A stretch of 64,000 nt of DNA from Stentor coeruleus (taxonomy: Eukaryota > Ciliophora > Heterotrichea > Heterotrichida > Stentoridae), in contig MPUH01000031.1 in the NCBI GenBank assembly GCA_001970955.1, positions 62,001 to 126,000 of the forward strand. Reading direction: 5' to 3'. Numbering within the stretch: position 1 is the stretch's first letter; every line of letters starts with the position of its first letter. Shown here one piece after another: positions 19,633-29,824 of this stretch. The position numbers and the translations under genes are program-made. Below the pieces are notes generated by a model, which was not told the DNA's origin, searched no databases, and was given only the letters and a program-made list of their open reading frames with translations.

Positions 19633-20779
19633 ATGGAAGAAGATATTTCTATAGGTACCGCTACAATAAACCTAGAATGTGAGTCTTTCTATGCAGGACA
19701 AGTAATAGCTGGTATTATAAACCTATCCTTAACAAAAGATACTTCCAACTGCAAACTTGTCTTACTTTTCCGAGGAAAAGAAAAAACTCTCTGGTCTTCA
19801 GGCGATGGTAAAATTCAATACAATGGAAATCATAAAATATGCAATTTCCATTACATTCTTCACAACTGGCCATCAATCCTAAAAGCTGGTGAATACTCNC
19901 CTCTAAGGAAATCATAAAATATGCAATTTCCATTACATTCTTCACAACTGGCCATCAATCCTAAAAGCTGGTGAATACTCTCTTCCCTTTACTTTCCAAC
20001 TTCCAGAAAACATTCCTGGGTCTTTTCTCTATCATCTTCCAGAAACCATCTGGAGTAAAAAAATAAAAGCATCAATCAATTATTACCTTCAAAGCAAACT
20101 AATAGTATCCAACAAACAAAAAATCAAAACCACATCTAGAATCACAATTTTCAAACATCAAAATACAATTTCATCTAATATTATCGCTCAAAAAGAAGCT
20201 AAATTATCAACATGGTGTTGTATAAAGCAAGGTATATGTAATCTTAAAGTATATATTCCTCAAGATACATATAATCCTTGTTATTCTATACATATAACAG
20301 CTGAAGTTGATAATTCAAAAAGTTTACTTAATATTCATGACTTAGAATGTGAATTAGTATGTTCTTTAAGATTAAAAGATGCAAAAGGAAATGTTACTTA
20401 TAGGAATTCAATAATATTAGATCATATTGAAAGAGTTAAAATACCAAGTGGAGCTAGTTTATTAAGTAATTCGGCTGTTGAGTTGAAACTTAATTTACCT
20501 TCGATTGTTCATGTGTTACAGAAAATGTATTCGATATCTTCACATTTTATTGATTGTGTGTTTTATATTAAAATTGAAGCAAATATGGATGGGTTTTTCA
20601 GAGGATGTGGAGAACATCCGATTGTTAAGCAAGTTGTGCATATTGTCCCGGATTTGGTGTATATTCCACCTCATCATGAGATTGAAGTGCCTGAAGGTTG
20701 GATGCCGCAGATGCTTGAGAAAGTTGATGTTGTTTATAGCAGTGAGTATGAAGTGAATAAAAACATAAGCCATAGTTAG
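19633..20779 (+). CDS. Arrestin-fold protein, tandem copy 2 (interrupted by an assembly duplication)
   Basis: Second arrestin-fold gene, clearly paralogous to 17900-18964: LECESFYAGQVIAGIINLS at the start, SLPFTFQLPENIPGSFLYH, WCCIKQGICNLKVYIPQD and SGASLLSNSAVELKLNLPS, in the same order. It begins MEEDISIGTATINLECES. A single N at 19899 is followed by a few extra bases and an exact second copy of 74 bp (19825-19898 repeated at 19907-19980). This shifts the frame, so a simple ORF scan sees two fragments. Ignoring that artefact, the frame runs cleanly to the TAG at 20777-20779, giving a protein of about 355 residues like copy 1. The break is almost certainly an assembly fault, not a pseudogene. 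The role is probably the same class of trafficking adaptor as copy 1. Confidence 0.82.
19825..19980. repeat. Assembly duplication around N19899
   Basis: Bases 19825-19898 (74 bp) recur exactly at 19907-19980, separated by one N and seven other bases. It falls inside the second arrestin gene and breaks its frame. Most simply explained as overlapping contig ends joined without merging. Confidence 0.9.
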
Positions 20780-20901
20780 AAAAATATGAGAATTTTCATA
20801 TGAAAAAAACATGAGGTGGGATAAAATTACTATATCTAATAACATTATAATGCTCAATTTCATATTAACCATATGACTAACTAAGTAAAATAAATCTATT
20901 T

Positions 20902-22698
20902 CTAAGAACTTTCATGAGTACTTTTTTCTATACTCTCAAGTTCTTTTTTATTCTTATCCAACTCTTCAATAACTTTCTCCCCTTCAATTTTAGCTTCTTC
21001 AAGTGCAGTCTCGTCTTCCTTAGTCAAAACTTTATGTTGCTTGATTTCATTTATATGCTCCTCAAGTTGTTTAACTTCATTTTTCAGTTTAGAATTTTTT
21101 TCTTTATATCTTTTCAACCTTTTTTCTAATTTAGATAGTTTTTCATTATCTATATGCCCACCTTCAGCATGTTTTTCTCCTTTAAGTTTTTCAATTTCTT
21201 CATTTAATTTCTTTTCTTCTTCTTTTGTCTTATTGACAAAATCATTATGTTGTGAAATTTTATGTAAAAGTTCTTCTTTTTCCTTTTCGAAATTGGCAAG
21301 TTTTGATTGAAGAGTTTGAATTAGATTACTTGATTCTGAGTGTTTAGAAGAAGAAGCATTAGTTTCATTTTCAGCATGTTTTAACTTGTCTTGAAGTATT
21401 TTAGCTTCTTCTTTTAACTTTGTTATTTCTTCATGACTTGCTGATTTTTCATGAGCCAAAGATTTTTCTGCATCTTTGAGCTTTTCGTTAAGATGAGCGA
21501 TTTCGGCAGATGATTTTTGCTCAAGGGCTTTATTTTGACTTTCAAGATGAGCAATTTCGGCAGATGATTTTTGCTCAAGGGCTTTATTTTGACTTTCAAG
21601 ATGAGCAATTTCGGCAGATGATTTTTGTTCAAGGGCTTTAGTTTGGCTTTCAAGATTAGAGATGATATCATTTTTGCTTTTGAGTTCTTGTTGATGATGG
21701 GCAATTAGAGATGATTTTTCGTTTTGAAGGGATTCTTTTAATTTTTTGTCGTGCTCGTCTTCGAGAGATTTTTTTTGCATGCCAAGTTGGGAGATTAATG
21801 CTGTTTTGAGTTCTTCTTGTGATACCTTTTTTTCAGCATTGTATTGCTCAGTTAAAGAAGAAATATTAGCATTAAGGCTTGTTATTTGGTCTTTAAGTTT
21901 TTTAATCTCTTTGTCACTTCCTGATACTTTATTCAACGCAGCAGCCTTCTCTTTTTCTAAAGCTGTCATCTTATTAAGAATCTCCTTAGCTTCGCTATTC
22001 ATCTTCTCTATAGCTTGTTTAGCATTTTGAGCCTCACTAGCCAAAGCATTTTTCTCATTAGTCACCTTAGCAAGTCTAGCCTCAAAATCTTCCAGAACCT
22101 TATGAGCTTTTTCATCAGCTTCTTGACTCAAACGTTTTTTAGCCGCGTCCATTTCAGAAACAGCATTATTTTTAGCTTGTGTTTCCTTTTGGAGTTGGTT
22201 TACAGCATCAACTTTTTCTTTCTTAAGTTTGTTTATAGAACTTTTAATCTGCTCTAATTCATCTATACACTTATTTTTAATACTATTCGCATCTGAAAGA
22301 GATTTACTCAGTTCTAATTTCGTTTCTTCAAGAACTTTACTTTTCCCTTTAACATCTTCAACATCACTTTTTAGCTTAATGATTTCTTGTTGTTGTTTTA
22401 TGATTTTTTTCGATAAGTCCGATCTATCTTTTTCAAGTGAAGTGATTGTTTTTGCCTGTTTTTCACTATCTTGCTTAATTTTTGTATAAAGTTCTTTATT
22501 CTTAGTGTTTTCCTTAGAAATAATCTTTTTTTCCTTTTCAAGCTCTAAAACCTTGGTCTCAAATTCTGAGACTGAATCGTCTTTTGACTGAAGTAGGGAA
22601 CTCATATTGGTAAGTTTTGATTTAAGACGTTCGATTTCTTCACCTTGTGTCCTAACAAGCTCTTCAAGCTCATTTCTTCGTCTGCAGAACCAAGCCAT
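20902..22698 (-). CDS. Long coiled-coil protein with internal 18-residue repeats
   Basis: A 598-residue protein that is almost entirely heptad-like coiled coil from about residue 8 to the C-terminus, rich in Lys, Glu, Gln, Ala and Ser. Only a short N-terminal MAWFCRRRNELEELV precedes it. Near the middle are three tandem 18-residue units (ALEQKSSAEIAHLESQNK), encoded by three 54-bp repeats at 21491-21652. It has no ATPase head, Walker motif or other domain, so it is not an SMC or myosin despite similar composition. It does not share the signature of the 0.5-12.8 kb array and is a separate family. It is convergent with the second arrestin gene, 122 bp away. Function unknown; probably structural. 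Confidence 0.85.
   Translation of the reverse strand: MAWFCRRRNELEELVRTQGEEIERLKSKLTNMSSLLQSKDDSVSEFETKVLELEKEKKIISKENTKNKELYTKIKQDSEKQAKTITSLEKDRSDLSKKIIKQQQEIIKLKSDVEDVKGKSKVLEETKLELSKSLSDANSIKNKCIDELEQIKSSINKLKKEKVDAVNQLQKETQAKNNAVSEMDAAKKRLSQEADEKAHKVLEDFEARLAKVTNEKNALASEAQNAKQAIEKMNSEAKEILNKMTALEKEKAAALNKVSGSDKEIKKLKDQITSLNANISSLTEQYNAEKKVSQEELKTALISQLGMQKKSLEDEHDKKLKESLQNEKSSLIAHHQQELKSKNDIISNLESQTKALEQKSSAEIAHLESQNKALEQKSSAEIAHLESQNKALEQKSSAEIAHLNEKLKDAEKSLAHEKSASHEEITKLKEEAKILQDKLKHAENETNASSSKHSESSNLIQTLQSKLANFEKEKEELLHKISQHNDFVNKTKEEEKKLNEEIEKLKGEKHAEGGHIDNEKLSKLEKRLKRYKEKNSKLKNEVKQLEEHINEIKQHKVLTKEDETALEEAKIEGEKVIEELDKNKKELESIEKSTHESS
21491..21652. repeat. Three tandem 54-bp units within a coding region
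   Basis: Units at 21491-21544, 21545-21598 and 21599-21652, nearly identical, with the third carrying a few substitutions. Each encodes 18 residues on the minus strand, so the frame and the coil are preserved when copy number changes. Confidence 0.9.
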
Positions 22699-23705
22699 TT
22701 ATATTAGGTTGAGAATTTTTACCTTTTGATTATTGGATTTGGTATAGGTTTTTTAGATGAGTTATATTGAATGATTGTGAATGTAAAGATATGAGGATTA
22801 TATGGGGGAAATATAAAGATTATTGATTTTTGTAGGGGGATTTATTGTAGTTGGATGTATAGGATTGAGATACGTGTTTGATTTTTATGGAGTTTTGATT
22901 AGAATATGAATATGATAAATTATTTGTGTAGAAGGGTTTTTATGAAGAGGTTTATAAAGGTTAGAATTGTGATTTAGAGTAAAATTTTATGGGATAAAGG
23001 TGTTTATTAGCTGGAAATGGGTAAAGTTTTTTTTTTTATATTCAATAAAGAGTTTTATAGGTTTAAGAAGTTATTTTGGGTTATTTATGAATTGGAGGAG
23101 TAGAGAAAATATGGGATGTAGTTTAGAAATAGAATTTGTTTATGATACAATAATTATTTATAGATTATGGTTTTTAATAAACTAAACGGATAGCATTTTT
23201 TAAATTTTAGTAGGATTTAATATAAGGGAATGAAGATAAAGATAATGTGGAGGTTGATATAGATTTTAAGCTTTTGTGTATAGGGTAAATTGAATACTTT
23301 TATGAAATAGATGAATAGTAATGATTAGTTATATTAAAGGATCATATTAGTATTAGTTAGGAATTATCGCTTGACTATTGTCCAGCCCTTGTTAAAGGAT
23401 CATACACAATTTAAGTATATTCTGAAAAACTAGTATCATATTAAAAGTGTATTAGGACTTTTTTACTCTAGATTAAGCTATATAATTACCACATCATACA
23501 CAACTTAAAAAAATCTTTTCAAAAACTACACCCAAATCCTAAAAAAAAATATTACATACTTAAAAACTATAATTCAAATATCAAAATCACATCCTATATT
23601 TAATAATTTTTATACAAATATTATATTAAAAATCCACAACAAATTTAATCTTATCTACTTATCACATTTATAGTGATTTAATTATATTCCAATTTTCTAA
23701 GCTTT
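22699..23705. other. Intergenic between two minus-strand genes
   Basis: About 1 kb. Strongly T/G-rich on the plus strand from 22700 to about 23340 (5' flank of the minus coiled-coil gene). A/C-rich from about 23470 (3' flank of the minus kinase gene). No gene supported. Confidence 0.55.
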
Positions 23706-25127
23706 TTAGCTTAAGCCAGCACTTATGTAATTTTTATTAAATGAACTTGCTGAACTCTCACCTTTACTTCTTTTCAAATGTTTATACAGAAGTGCTGCAT
23801 GGCTATTATCATTTTTCAACTCATTTCTCAACTCTTCTTCAGTATACCCAAGCCTTTTCTATATAAATCTTACAAGACTAAACACAATTTCTGCATCAAG
23901 AGGGTCTCCAGTACTACACGATCTAGGCAAGGGTTCAGTAAATTCCCCAGGCGCCTTTGTTATTTCAGTAGAAACAACCCAATTATCTTTAAGAATATCA
24001 TTTACACTTGGTCTTTTATTAGGGTCAATTCTCATAATCCTGCTTATTAAACTCCTTGCCCCTTGAGTCATATGTTGAGGTATTGTAAACTGTCCATATT
24101 GGATTTTTTTATATAACTCACGATCAGACTGGGCTTTAAAAGGATAACAACCACATAATAAAACAAAAAGTAACACCCCAAGGGCCCAAATATCAGCAGG
24201 AGGACCATTATATTCAACTCTTGCAACTATTTCTGGGGACATATAACTGGGTGTTCCACAAAACATTTTAACTTTTTTTTCATGTGAAAAACATGTAGAA
24301 AACCCAAAGTCTATAATTTTCACATTGTTGTTATCGTCTAGAAGCAAATTTTCTAATTTTATGTCCCTATGAGTAACATTTTTATGATGGCAGTACTCAA
24401 TGCCTAATAGCACCTGTTTGAAAATTCTTCTTGCTTCAGGTTCTTCTAATCTTCTTGTAGGTCTTTTTTTCAAGTATCCATGTAGCGAACAACCCCCAAC
24501 ATGCTCTAAAACTAAATGTAATTGTCTCCCTGTATCAATAACCTCAAACAGCTTGACGATATTCTGATGTCTTAGCATACCCAAAATCTCAATCTCCCTT
24601 TGCACAGAGCGTTTCCTATGTGGGTCAAGTAGTTTAGATTTTTCATATGATTTTATAGCGAATTTTGTATTATTAGATTTTTTTATAGCACCTCTAACAA
24701 TAGCATATGCGCCTTGGCCTATTTGGCTTCCAAGAATATAATCATCAATACTTCCCGAATTTAAAATCTCATTATGTTTAATTAAAGATTGCAGGGTCCC
24801 TGTGGATTCTTTTTTATTAGAAACTGGGGTTCTTGGAGGGAGTTTAGATTTGACTTCTTCAGTTGCATTAAGCCCTGATAATGATGGTTTTTTAAAAATT
24901 GGGGGTTTGGATATTGGAGGTTTACTTTTTTGATCATCATTTCTTGGTAAACTACTAGAACGAGGACGAGGAGCTTTTTGTATTTCTTTAGGTGGAGATG
25001 GTCTTGAGTGATTTGAGTTTAGCTTTTTTATGAGATCTATAATTGCTGAAGAGGGCTTTGAGTTTGATGCAGTTGCAGGTCTTGTGCTTTTGTCTGATGC
25101 TATATCCTTTTTTCCTTTGTAAATCAT
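23706..25127 (-). CDS. CAMK/AMPK-family Ser/Thr protein kinase
   Basis: A 468-residue kinase once the 15-nt intron at 23859-23873 is removed. Residues 1-120 are basic, Ser/Pro-rich and probably disordered. The kinase domain spans about residues 129-384: glycine loop GQGAYAIV (137-144), ATP lysine in FAIKS (K159), alpha-C Glu E178, catalytic loop THRDIKLENLLL (D255), DFG at 273-275, activation segment CGTPSYMSPEIV (Thr292 is the likely activating site), and the CAMKL-style ADIWALGVLLFVLLCGCYPF. All catalytic residues are present. Beyond the intron the frame continues for 50 residues (KRLGYTEEELRNELKNDNSH), resembling the UBA-like segment that follows the kinase domain in MARK/AMPK relatives. 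This supports that subfamily and shows the intron is real. Substrate unknown. Confidence 0.93.
23859..23873 (-). other. 15-nt intron in the kinase gene
   Basis: Minus-strand gtaagatttatatag, phase 0, with A at position 10. Unspliced it gives an in-frame TAG. Spliced, SL joins KRLGYTEEEL and the frame stays open for 50 more codons. Confidence 0.9.
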
Positions 25128-25695
25128 TTGTTAGTATATATTAATGAAGGTAGGATATTATAATATTTTTTATTATGTTTTTATTATTTTAGGAAAATAC
25201 TTTTGGGTTATGAGATTGTGATAGGAGGGAGGGTATTGGTTATTATGAATTTTAGTATGGTTTAAGATGTTTTGAAAGGGTATAAAAAGTTTAATTTAAA
25301 AGGATAATCTATGGTTTTTTATAAGGATTTATATGATATTTTGATTATTTGATGATTTGATGATAATTATTTTTTGATGATTATTGATATGTTGAAGTGA
25401 TAAGATATTAGTTGGGGTATGCTTTTTGATTGTAGCTTTAATAGATCGGAGTTGTAGTTTAGGGTAGTATTATGTAGAAAATTATAAATTTTTACTGGCA
25501 TTTTGCAAGAAAGGTTTTATCTAGGTGGAAATTTAAGATCAGGGATTTATTTATAGATTTTGATTAGACAAGTGATCATGTTGATTATCCAGTATTAGGT
25601 TAAAATATACGAAATACTAAAAGATATTTAGAGTTTATATACTCCATTTAGTTTTTATCCTCCTTCATTATATTAAACTCAAATCACATATTTCA

Positions 25696-25994
25696 TTAAT
25701 TTCTTTTATCATCATACATATTAATCTTATCATCAACCACAAAAAACTAAACCTATCCAAATTCACAAATCTTATATTAGAATCATACATCCTTCTAACT
25801 ATATCAATATAAAATCAATAATTATTATAATCTTGAAAACATTCNTTAATTTCTTTTATCATCATACATATTAATCTTATCATCAACCACAAAAAACTAA
25901 ACCTATCCAAATTCACAAATCTTATATTAAAATCATACATCCTTCTAACTATATCAATATAAAATCAATAATTATTATAATCTTGAAAACATTC
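25696..25994. repeat. Assembly duplication around N25845
   Basis: 149 bp at 25696-25844 recur at 25846-25994 with a single G/A difference that I could see (near 25750 versus 25930). Most likely an unmerged contig overlap; the one mismatch may be allelic or a sequencing error. Confidence 0.88.
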
Positions 25995-26098
25995 ATTGGA
26001 ATTTTAAATATTTTTTTGGGTTTTCACAGTTGAAAAGACCTCATTNCATTGGAATTTTAAATATTTTTTTGGGTTTTCACAGTTGAAAAGACCTCATT
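25994..26098. repeat. Assembly duplication around N26046
   Basis: 52 bp at 25994-26045 are repeated at 26047-26098, just upstream of the lipoate ligase start. It makes the true 5' end of that gene uncertain. Confidence 0.9.
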
Positions 26099-26148
26099 TA
26101 AATTCCAGTGCTAAAAAAATCCACTTTTTCCATTTTAATAAGCAAAAT

Positions 26149-27132
26149 ATGAAGCCAAGGATCGTGATTTCCAAGACTTCAAGTATTTTTACAAACTTAG
26201 CCTTAGAAGAGCTTTTTGCCCATGAAGCTCTAGCCCCAATTCTTTTCCTTTACCAAAACAGTAAGACAATTGTAATTGGAAGGAATCAAAATCCATGGAA
26301 AGAAATATATGTGGACCGTATGCAAACTGATAAAGTTTCTTTATGTCGAAGAAATTCAGGAGGTGGTGCAGTATATCAAGATCTCGGTAATACCTGTTTT
26401 TCCTTTATAAATCCACATTCCCCTCAAGATTTCAAAAATAGGAACAATTCAATAGTTCTCAGAGCCTTAAACATCCTTGATATCGAAGCTGAAACTTCAG
26501 GAAGAAATGACATCATTGTAGAAGGGAAAAAAATATCAGGATCTGCTTATAAAATCCAACCTCAAGGATCACATCTTCATACCATCCATCATGGGACAAT
26601 GCTTCTTAATACTGAATTATCTGCTTTATCCAAATATTTAAATCCATCTAAAGCCAAACTCGAAAGCAAAGGTATTAAATCCGTATCATCAAGAGTTGCG
26701 AACTGTATAGAATTCAACTCATCAATAAACAATGAAAATTTCATCAAAAGTATGACCAAAAGCTATACAAAAGATTACCCTGATGCTGAAGTTATCAATC
26801 TAGATGGCGTCCCACCTGTAGTACAAAAGAAAGCTGAAGCATTACAAAACTGGGACTGGGTATACGGAGAAAGTCCTCAATTTTCTCACGAACTAGAAAC
26901 AAGGTTTAAATGGGGTATTTTCGATATGAACATGGAAGTTCAGGATGGTATAGTAAAAAAATGCAAAATATTTTCAGATTGCCTTGTGCCTGATTTTGTT
27001 GAATTTGTTGAAAAGATGATGATCGACAAAAAGTACGGAAAAGAAACTATCGATGAAATTAGTAATAAGTGTCCAGAAGATTATAAAGAAATGATGCAGG
27101 ATATTAGAGAATGGTTTACATCATCACTTTAA
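26149..27132 (+). CDS. LIPT1: Lipoate-protein ligase / lipoyltransferase (LIPT1-like)
   Basis: A 327-residue protein of the LplA/LIPT1 family, which attaches lipoyl groups to lysines of mitochondrial 2-oxoacid dehydrogenases and the glycine cleavage H protein. Family landmarks are ILFLYQNSKTIVIGRNQNPW near the N-terminus, the ligand loop RRNSGGGAVYQDLGN, the lysine-containing KKISGSAYKI, and HHGTMLLNTELSALSKYL. The C-terminal accessory region includes LQNWDWVYGESPQFS, close to the WEWIYGKTPKFS of animal LIPT1. I start at the ATG at 26149 (MKPRIVISKTSS), which aligns with the family. The frame is open further upstream with only non-ATG codons and runs into the duplicated segment, so a mitochondrial targeting extension or extra 5' exon could be hidden by the assembly fault. 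Confidence 0.92.
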   Translation: MKPRIVISKTSSIFTNLALEELFAHEALAPILFLYQNSKTIVIGRNQNPWKEIYVDRMQTDKVSLCRRNSGGGAVYQDLGNTCFSFINPHSPQDFKNRNNSIVLRALNILDIEAETSGRNDIIVEGKKISGSAYKIQPQGSHLHTIHHGTMLLNTELSALSKYLNPSKAKLESKGIKSVSSRVANCIEFNSSINNENFIKSMTKSYTKDYPDAEVINLDGVPPVVQKKAEALQNWDWVYGESPQFSHELETRFKWGIFDMNMEVQDGIVKKCKIFSDCLVPDFVEFVEKMMIDKKYGKETIDEISNKCPEDYKEMMQDIREWFTSSL

Positions 27133-27661
27133 TAGAATAAGTAATCTTATTGGAAAAAATATAGGGATGAGGTTATAAAAAGGATGAGATTTGATAAGTT
27201 TAGTATGATAAAAGTGATAAGATAAACAAAATTATTATATGAATTACTTGAGAGGATAATAATTATAGTTTTTAATATAAAATCATTTTAGATAAAAAAG
27301 ATTGTAATATATGCGTTTATTATATAAGTATTTAATATATATGAGATATAATTATGTATATAAGCTTGGTGTTTATATACAAAAGTATTAACCCTAATAC
27401 TGTTAAAATAAACTAGACAGAGAAAAGTGCACTTTAAAGTATTTTCAAATATATTAAAAAGGAAGATTTAAAAAAAAATCCAGGTTAATAATACTAACCC
27501 CCACCAAAACTATGATAATCATAACAAAAAACACCCGAAAGCTTTTTTTATATCAAAAACTTTATATATTTAACACTCTAAGTCCTAAGCTACCTATATT
27601 ATTATATCCTTTACAGGCTAATTTAAATCATTATAATCAGAATATTAATTATTATAAACCA
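27133..27661. other. Convergent intergenic spacer
   Basis: About 530 bp between the plus lipoate ligase and a minus hypothetical gene. AT-rich, G-containing to about 27250, A/C-leaning later. No gene seen. Confidence 0.5.
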
Positions 27662-28147
27662 TTACTCATTATCCAAATACATACCACACTGTATTCTGAG
27701 GATATTTTCATATTTTATAATCCGATAAAGCAATATCCAAAAATCATGATTCTCTCCAAAGTAGGATTTTTTATGTCTCATATCATTTTCTATTCTCTTA
27801 CATATCTTAATAATTCCGATAATTTTTTCATAGTTTTCCTTACTAATTCTATGACAACAGAATTTCGCATAAAATTTGATTCTCTTTTGAAGAAGTCTTA
27901 GTAAATGCATAACATAACTAGTATTTTCTCTGATGATCAATAATGACAGACTTGATAAGTATCTTTCGTAACATTGGATTTCAATAGCGCTTGTTGTTTC
28001 ATTGAAGCCGTTTAAATTACGAGAAACTTTTTGGATTTTGATACTGACTTCCTCAAGTACACCCAGATATGATCCTTGAATGTCTGATTTTGTGTTTAAA
28101 TGGATTCCAAGAGTTTCTAGGCATTTGAGTAATTCTTCAACATCCAT
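27662..28147 (-). CDS. Small helical protein, unrecognised
   Basis: A 161-residue protein starting MDVEELLKCLETLGIHLN. Predicted mostly alpha-helical from the pattern of Leu, Ile and charged residues, with several Cys but no regular zinc motif and no signal or membrane segment. A plus-strand ORF overlaps it (27512-27901) but is rich in Ile, Tyr and Asn and looks like the antisense shadow. Support for the minus gene comes from its balanced composition and from T/G-rich plus-strand DNA just beyond its ATG (28150-28560), the normal 5' flank of a minus gene here. Function unknown. Confidence 0.65.
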   Translation of the reverse strand: MDVEELLKCLETLGIHLNTKSDIQGSYLGVLEEVSIKIQKVSRNLNGFNETTSAIEIQCYERYLSSLSLLIIRENTSYVMHLLRLLQKRIKFYAKFCCHRISKENYEKIIGIIKICKRIENDMRHKKSYFGENHDFWILLYRIIKYENILRIQCGMYLDNE

Positions 28148-29824
28148 GATTGTGTTTATTAGCCATGATTTGGTAGATATATATAAACAGAAAAAAAGTA
28201 TGAAATTATTAGAATAATGGAGGATTTTATGTTTTAGAGTATGCTTGTTTTATTAGAGAGATTGATGATTATGAGATATGAAATGTTTTCTTTTGATAGA
28301 GATTATAAGTATGCGTTTTTATATAAGGATAGTTAAAAATGAAGTAATGATATTTTTTTGGATAAGAAAAAGGTAGTGATATGTTGTTGGAAAGGTAGGA
28401 AGATTATTGTGGATTGCTATAATCGGATTTTTGTATGCATAATTAGTAGAGATACTAAGTTCTTTATTATTTTTGCATAAATTGTTTTTATATTTTGTAA
28501 AAAACGCAACAAGAGTTTTATTATTTTCAAAAAAATTGCATAGAAACTTTAAGTTAAAGCTTATGCACAATATTATATTTAAAGGCTTATTTTTAGATTG
28601 TGGAATTTATTGAAACTTAGGAGTTTATCAAAATACTAATTATGTTTAATTACATTTTTAAAACTTTAATTCTTTTATTAGTTAAAAAATCGGCTAAACA
28701 CTAAATCTAAAGCAAAATTTCTTGTTGGCTATTACCCAAACTACCAAAGATTCTTTAAGCAATTTTATTTTAATAGAAAAATTATCAATTCCTAGTCTAG
28801 CAAATTTAAATTTTAATCAAATAAAAAATAGATTGAAATTAGTAAATACAAATATTTAGTATGTATTCAGATATTCAAATCAAAATTAGAGACTTAAAAC
28901 TGTACTTTTATAATTCAATATTGATAGGCCTAAACTTCAGGTAGGGATTTATTTGTGTTATCTAGTATGCGATACTTAGGTCCCAATTATTTTTTCTTTA
29001 ATTACTCATGAATAAAGAGGTTTTACTCTCAAATAAGTCAGGGTGGCAATCTGGAAATCCTGTTCTTTGGATGTGTTTAGGAATAATTTAATTCTTTTTA
29101 TCATTGGATGATTTTTGTGGAATATTGAAACTGAAAAAATTTGAAAAAGATTAATAGATTACTTAGCACATGATTCAATTTTTTTTTAATTTAGATATAA
29201 CAAAGAAATATTAGAAGATAATTTTGAAATTGTAATTGGATTTGATGACTATAACAAAATATTTTATTATATTTTGTTTATTACTTAAGATAAATGCCTT
29301 CTCTCCTAACTATCTCACTTTATATTTAAGTAGATAATTCTATTGAAAAAAGTTCAACAATAAAAAATCTACCCAATTCAATATTATGCACCCTCCTTTA
29401 AACAATCAGCTAAATATTCAATCTTTACTACGCCCATCATATAAAAAATCTTCATATCAAATAACCATTATCTAATAAAACACTTATTTCACCATATAAT
29501 CCTAATCATAAAAACTACCTTTACCTAAACTACAAAAAAATCAATCCTAAACTCTAAAATACTAAATCCCTAAAAAATCTCATCTTTATCACAATAGCAC
29601 CTATTAACAAAACAAAATAATAAACTTTTTTCTAACAATCAACATATTCCAAACACTAAAACTATTATCTTTAATCTCCCTAACACCCTCCCAATCCCAT
29701 AATTTTCTAACAAAAACAACCTCATTTCCAAAAAACCTAGTTTCCACTACAACTTAAATAAAATACCCTACCTTCCCTTTCTCATAATCTTATACATATA
29801 ATCATAACTGCCATATAAAAATAA
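28148..29824. other. Divergent intergenic region upstream of PACRG
   Basis: About 1.7 kb. T/G-rich to about 28560, mixed from 28600 to 29280, clearly A/C-rich from about 29290 to 29820 (5' flank of PACRG). The stretch 28920-29090 is a little richer in G+C than its surroundings, but I could not match it to any RNA family. No gene supported. Confidence 0.5.

Larger units (their letters stand above)
25128..26148. other. Divergent intergenic region with two assembly duplications
   Basis: Between the minus kinase gene and the plus lipoate ligase gene. T/G-rich to about 25560, A/C-rich from about 25640. Two single-N duplications (at 25845 and 26046) inflate the interval by about 200 bp. No gene seen. 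Confidence 0.55.

Noticed and set aside
19633-20779. Second arrestin gene as a pseudogene
   Set aside because: The only break coincides with an N and an exact 74-bp duplicate; the rest of the frame is intact.
20902-22698. SMC or myosin identity for the long coiled-coil protein
   Set aside because: No ATP-binding head, hinge or motor; similarity would be coil composition only.
23000-23185. Plus-strand 61-codon ORF
   Set aside because: In the T/G-rich flank of a minus gene; composition (Phe, Tyr, Trp, Gly) follows base bias.
27512-27901. Plus-strand 129-codon ORF
   Set aside because: Overlaps the more protein-like minus ORF at 27662-28147; rich in Ile, Tyr and Asn, so probably its antisense shadow.
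28319-28570. Minus-strand 83-codon ORF
   Set aside because: Lies in the 5' flank of a minus gene with Asn/Leu/Phe-rich composition and no domain.
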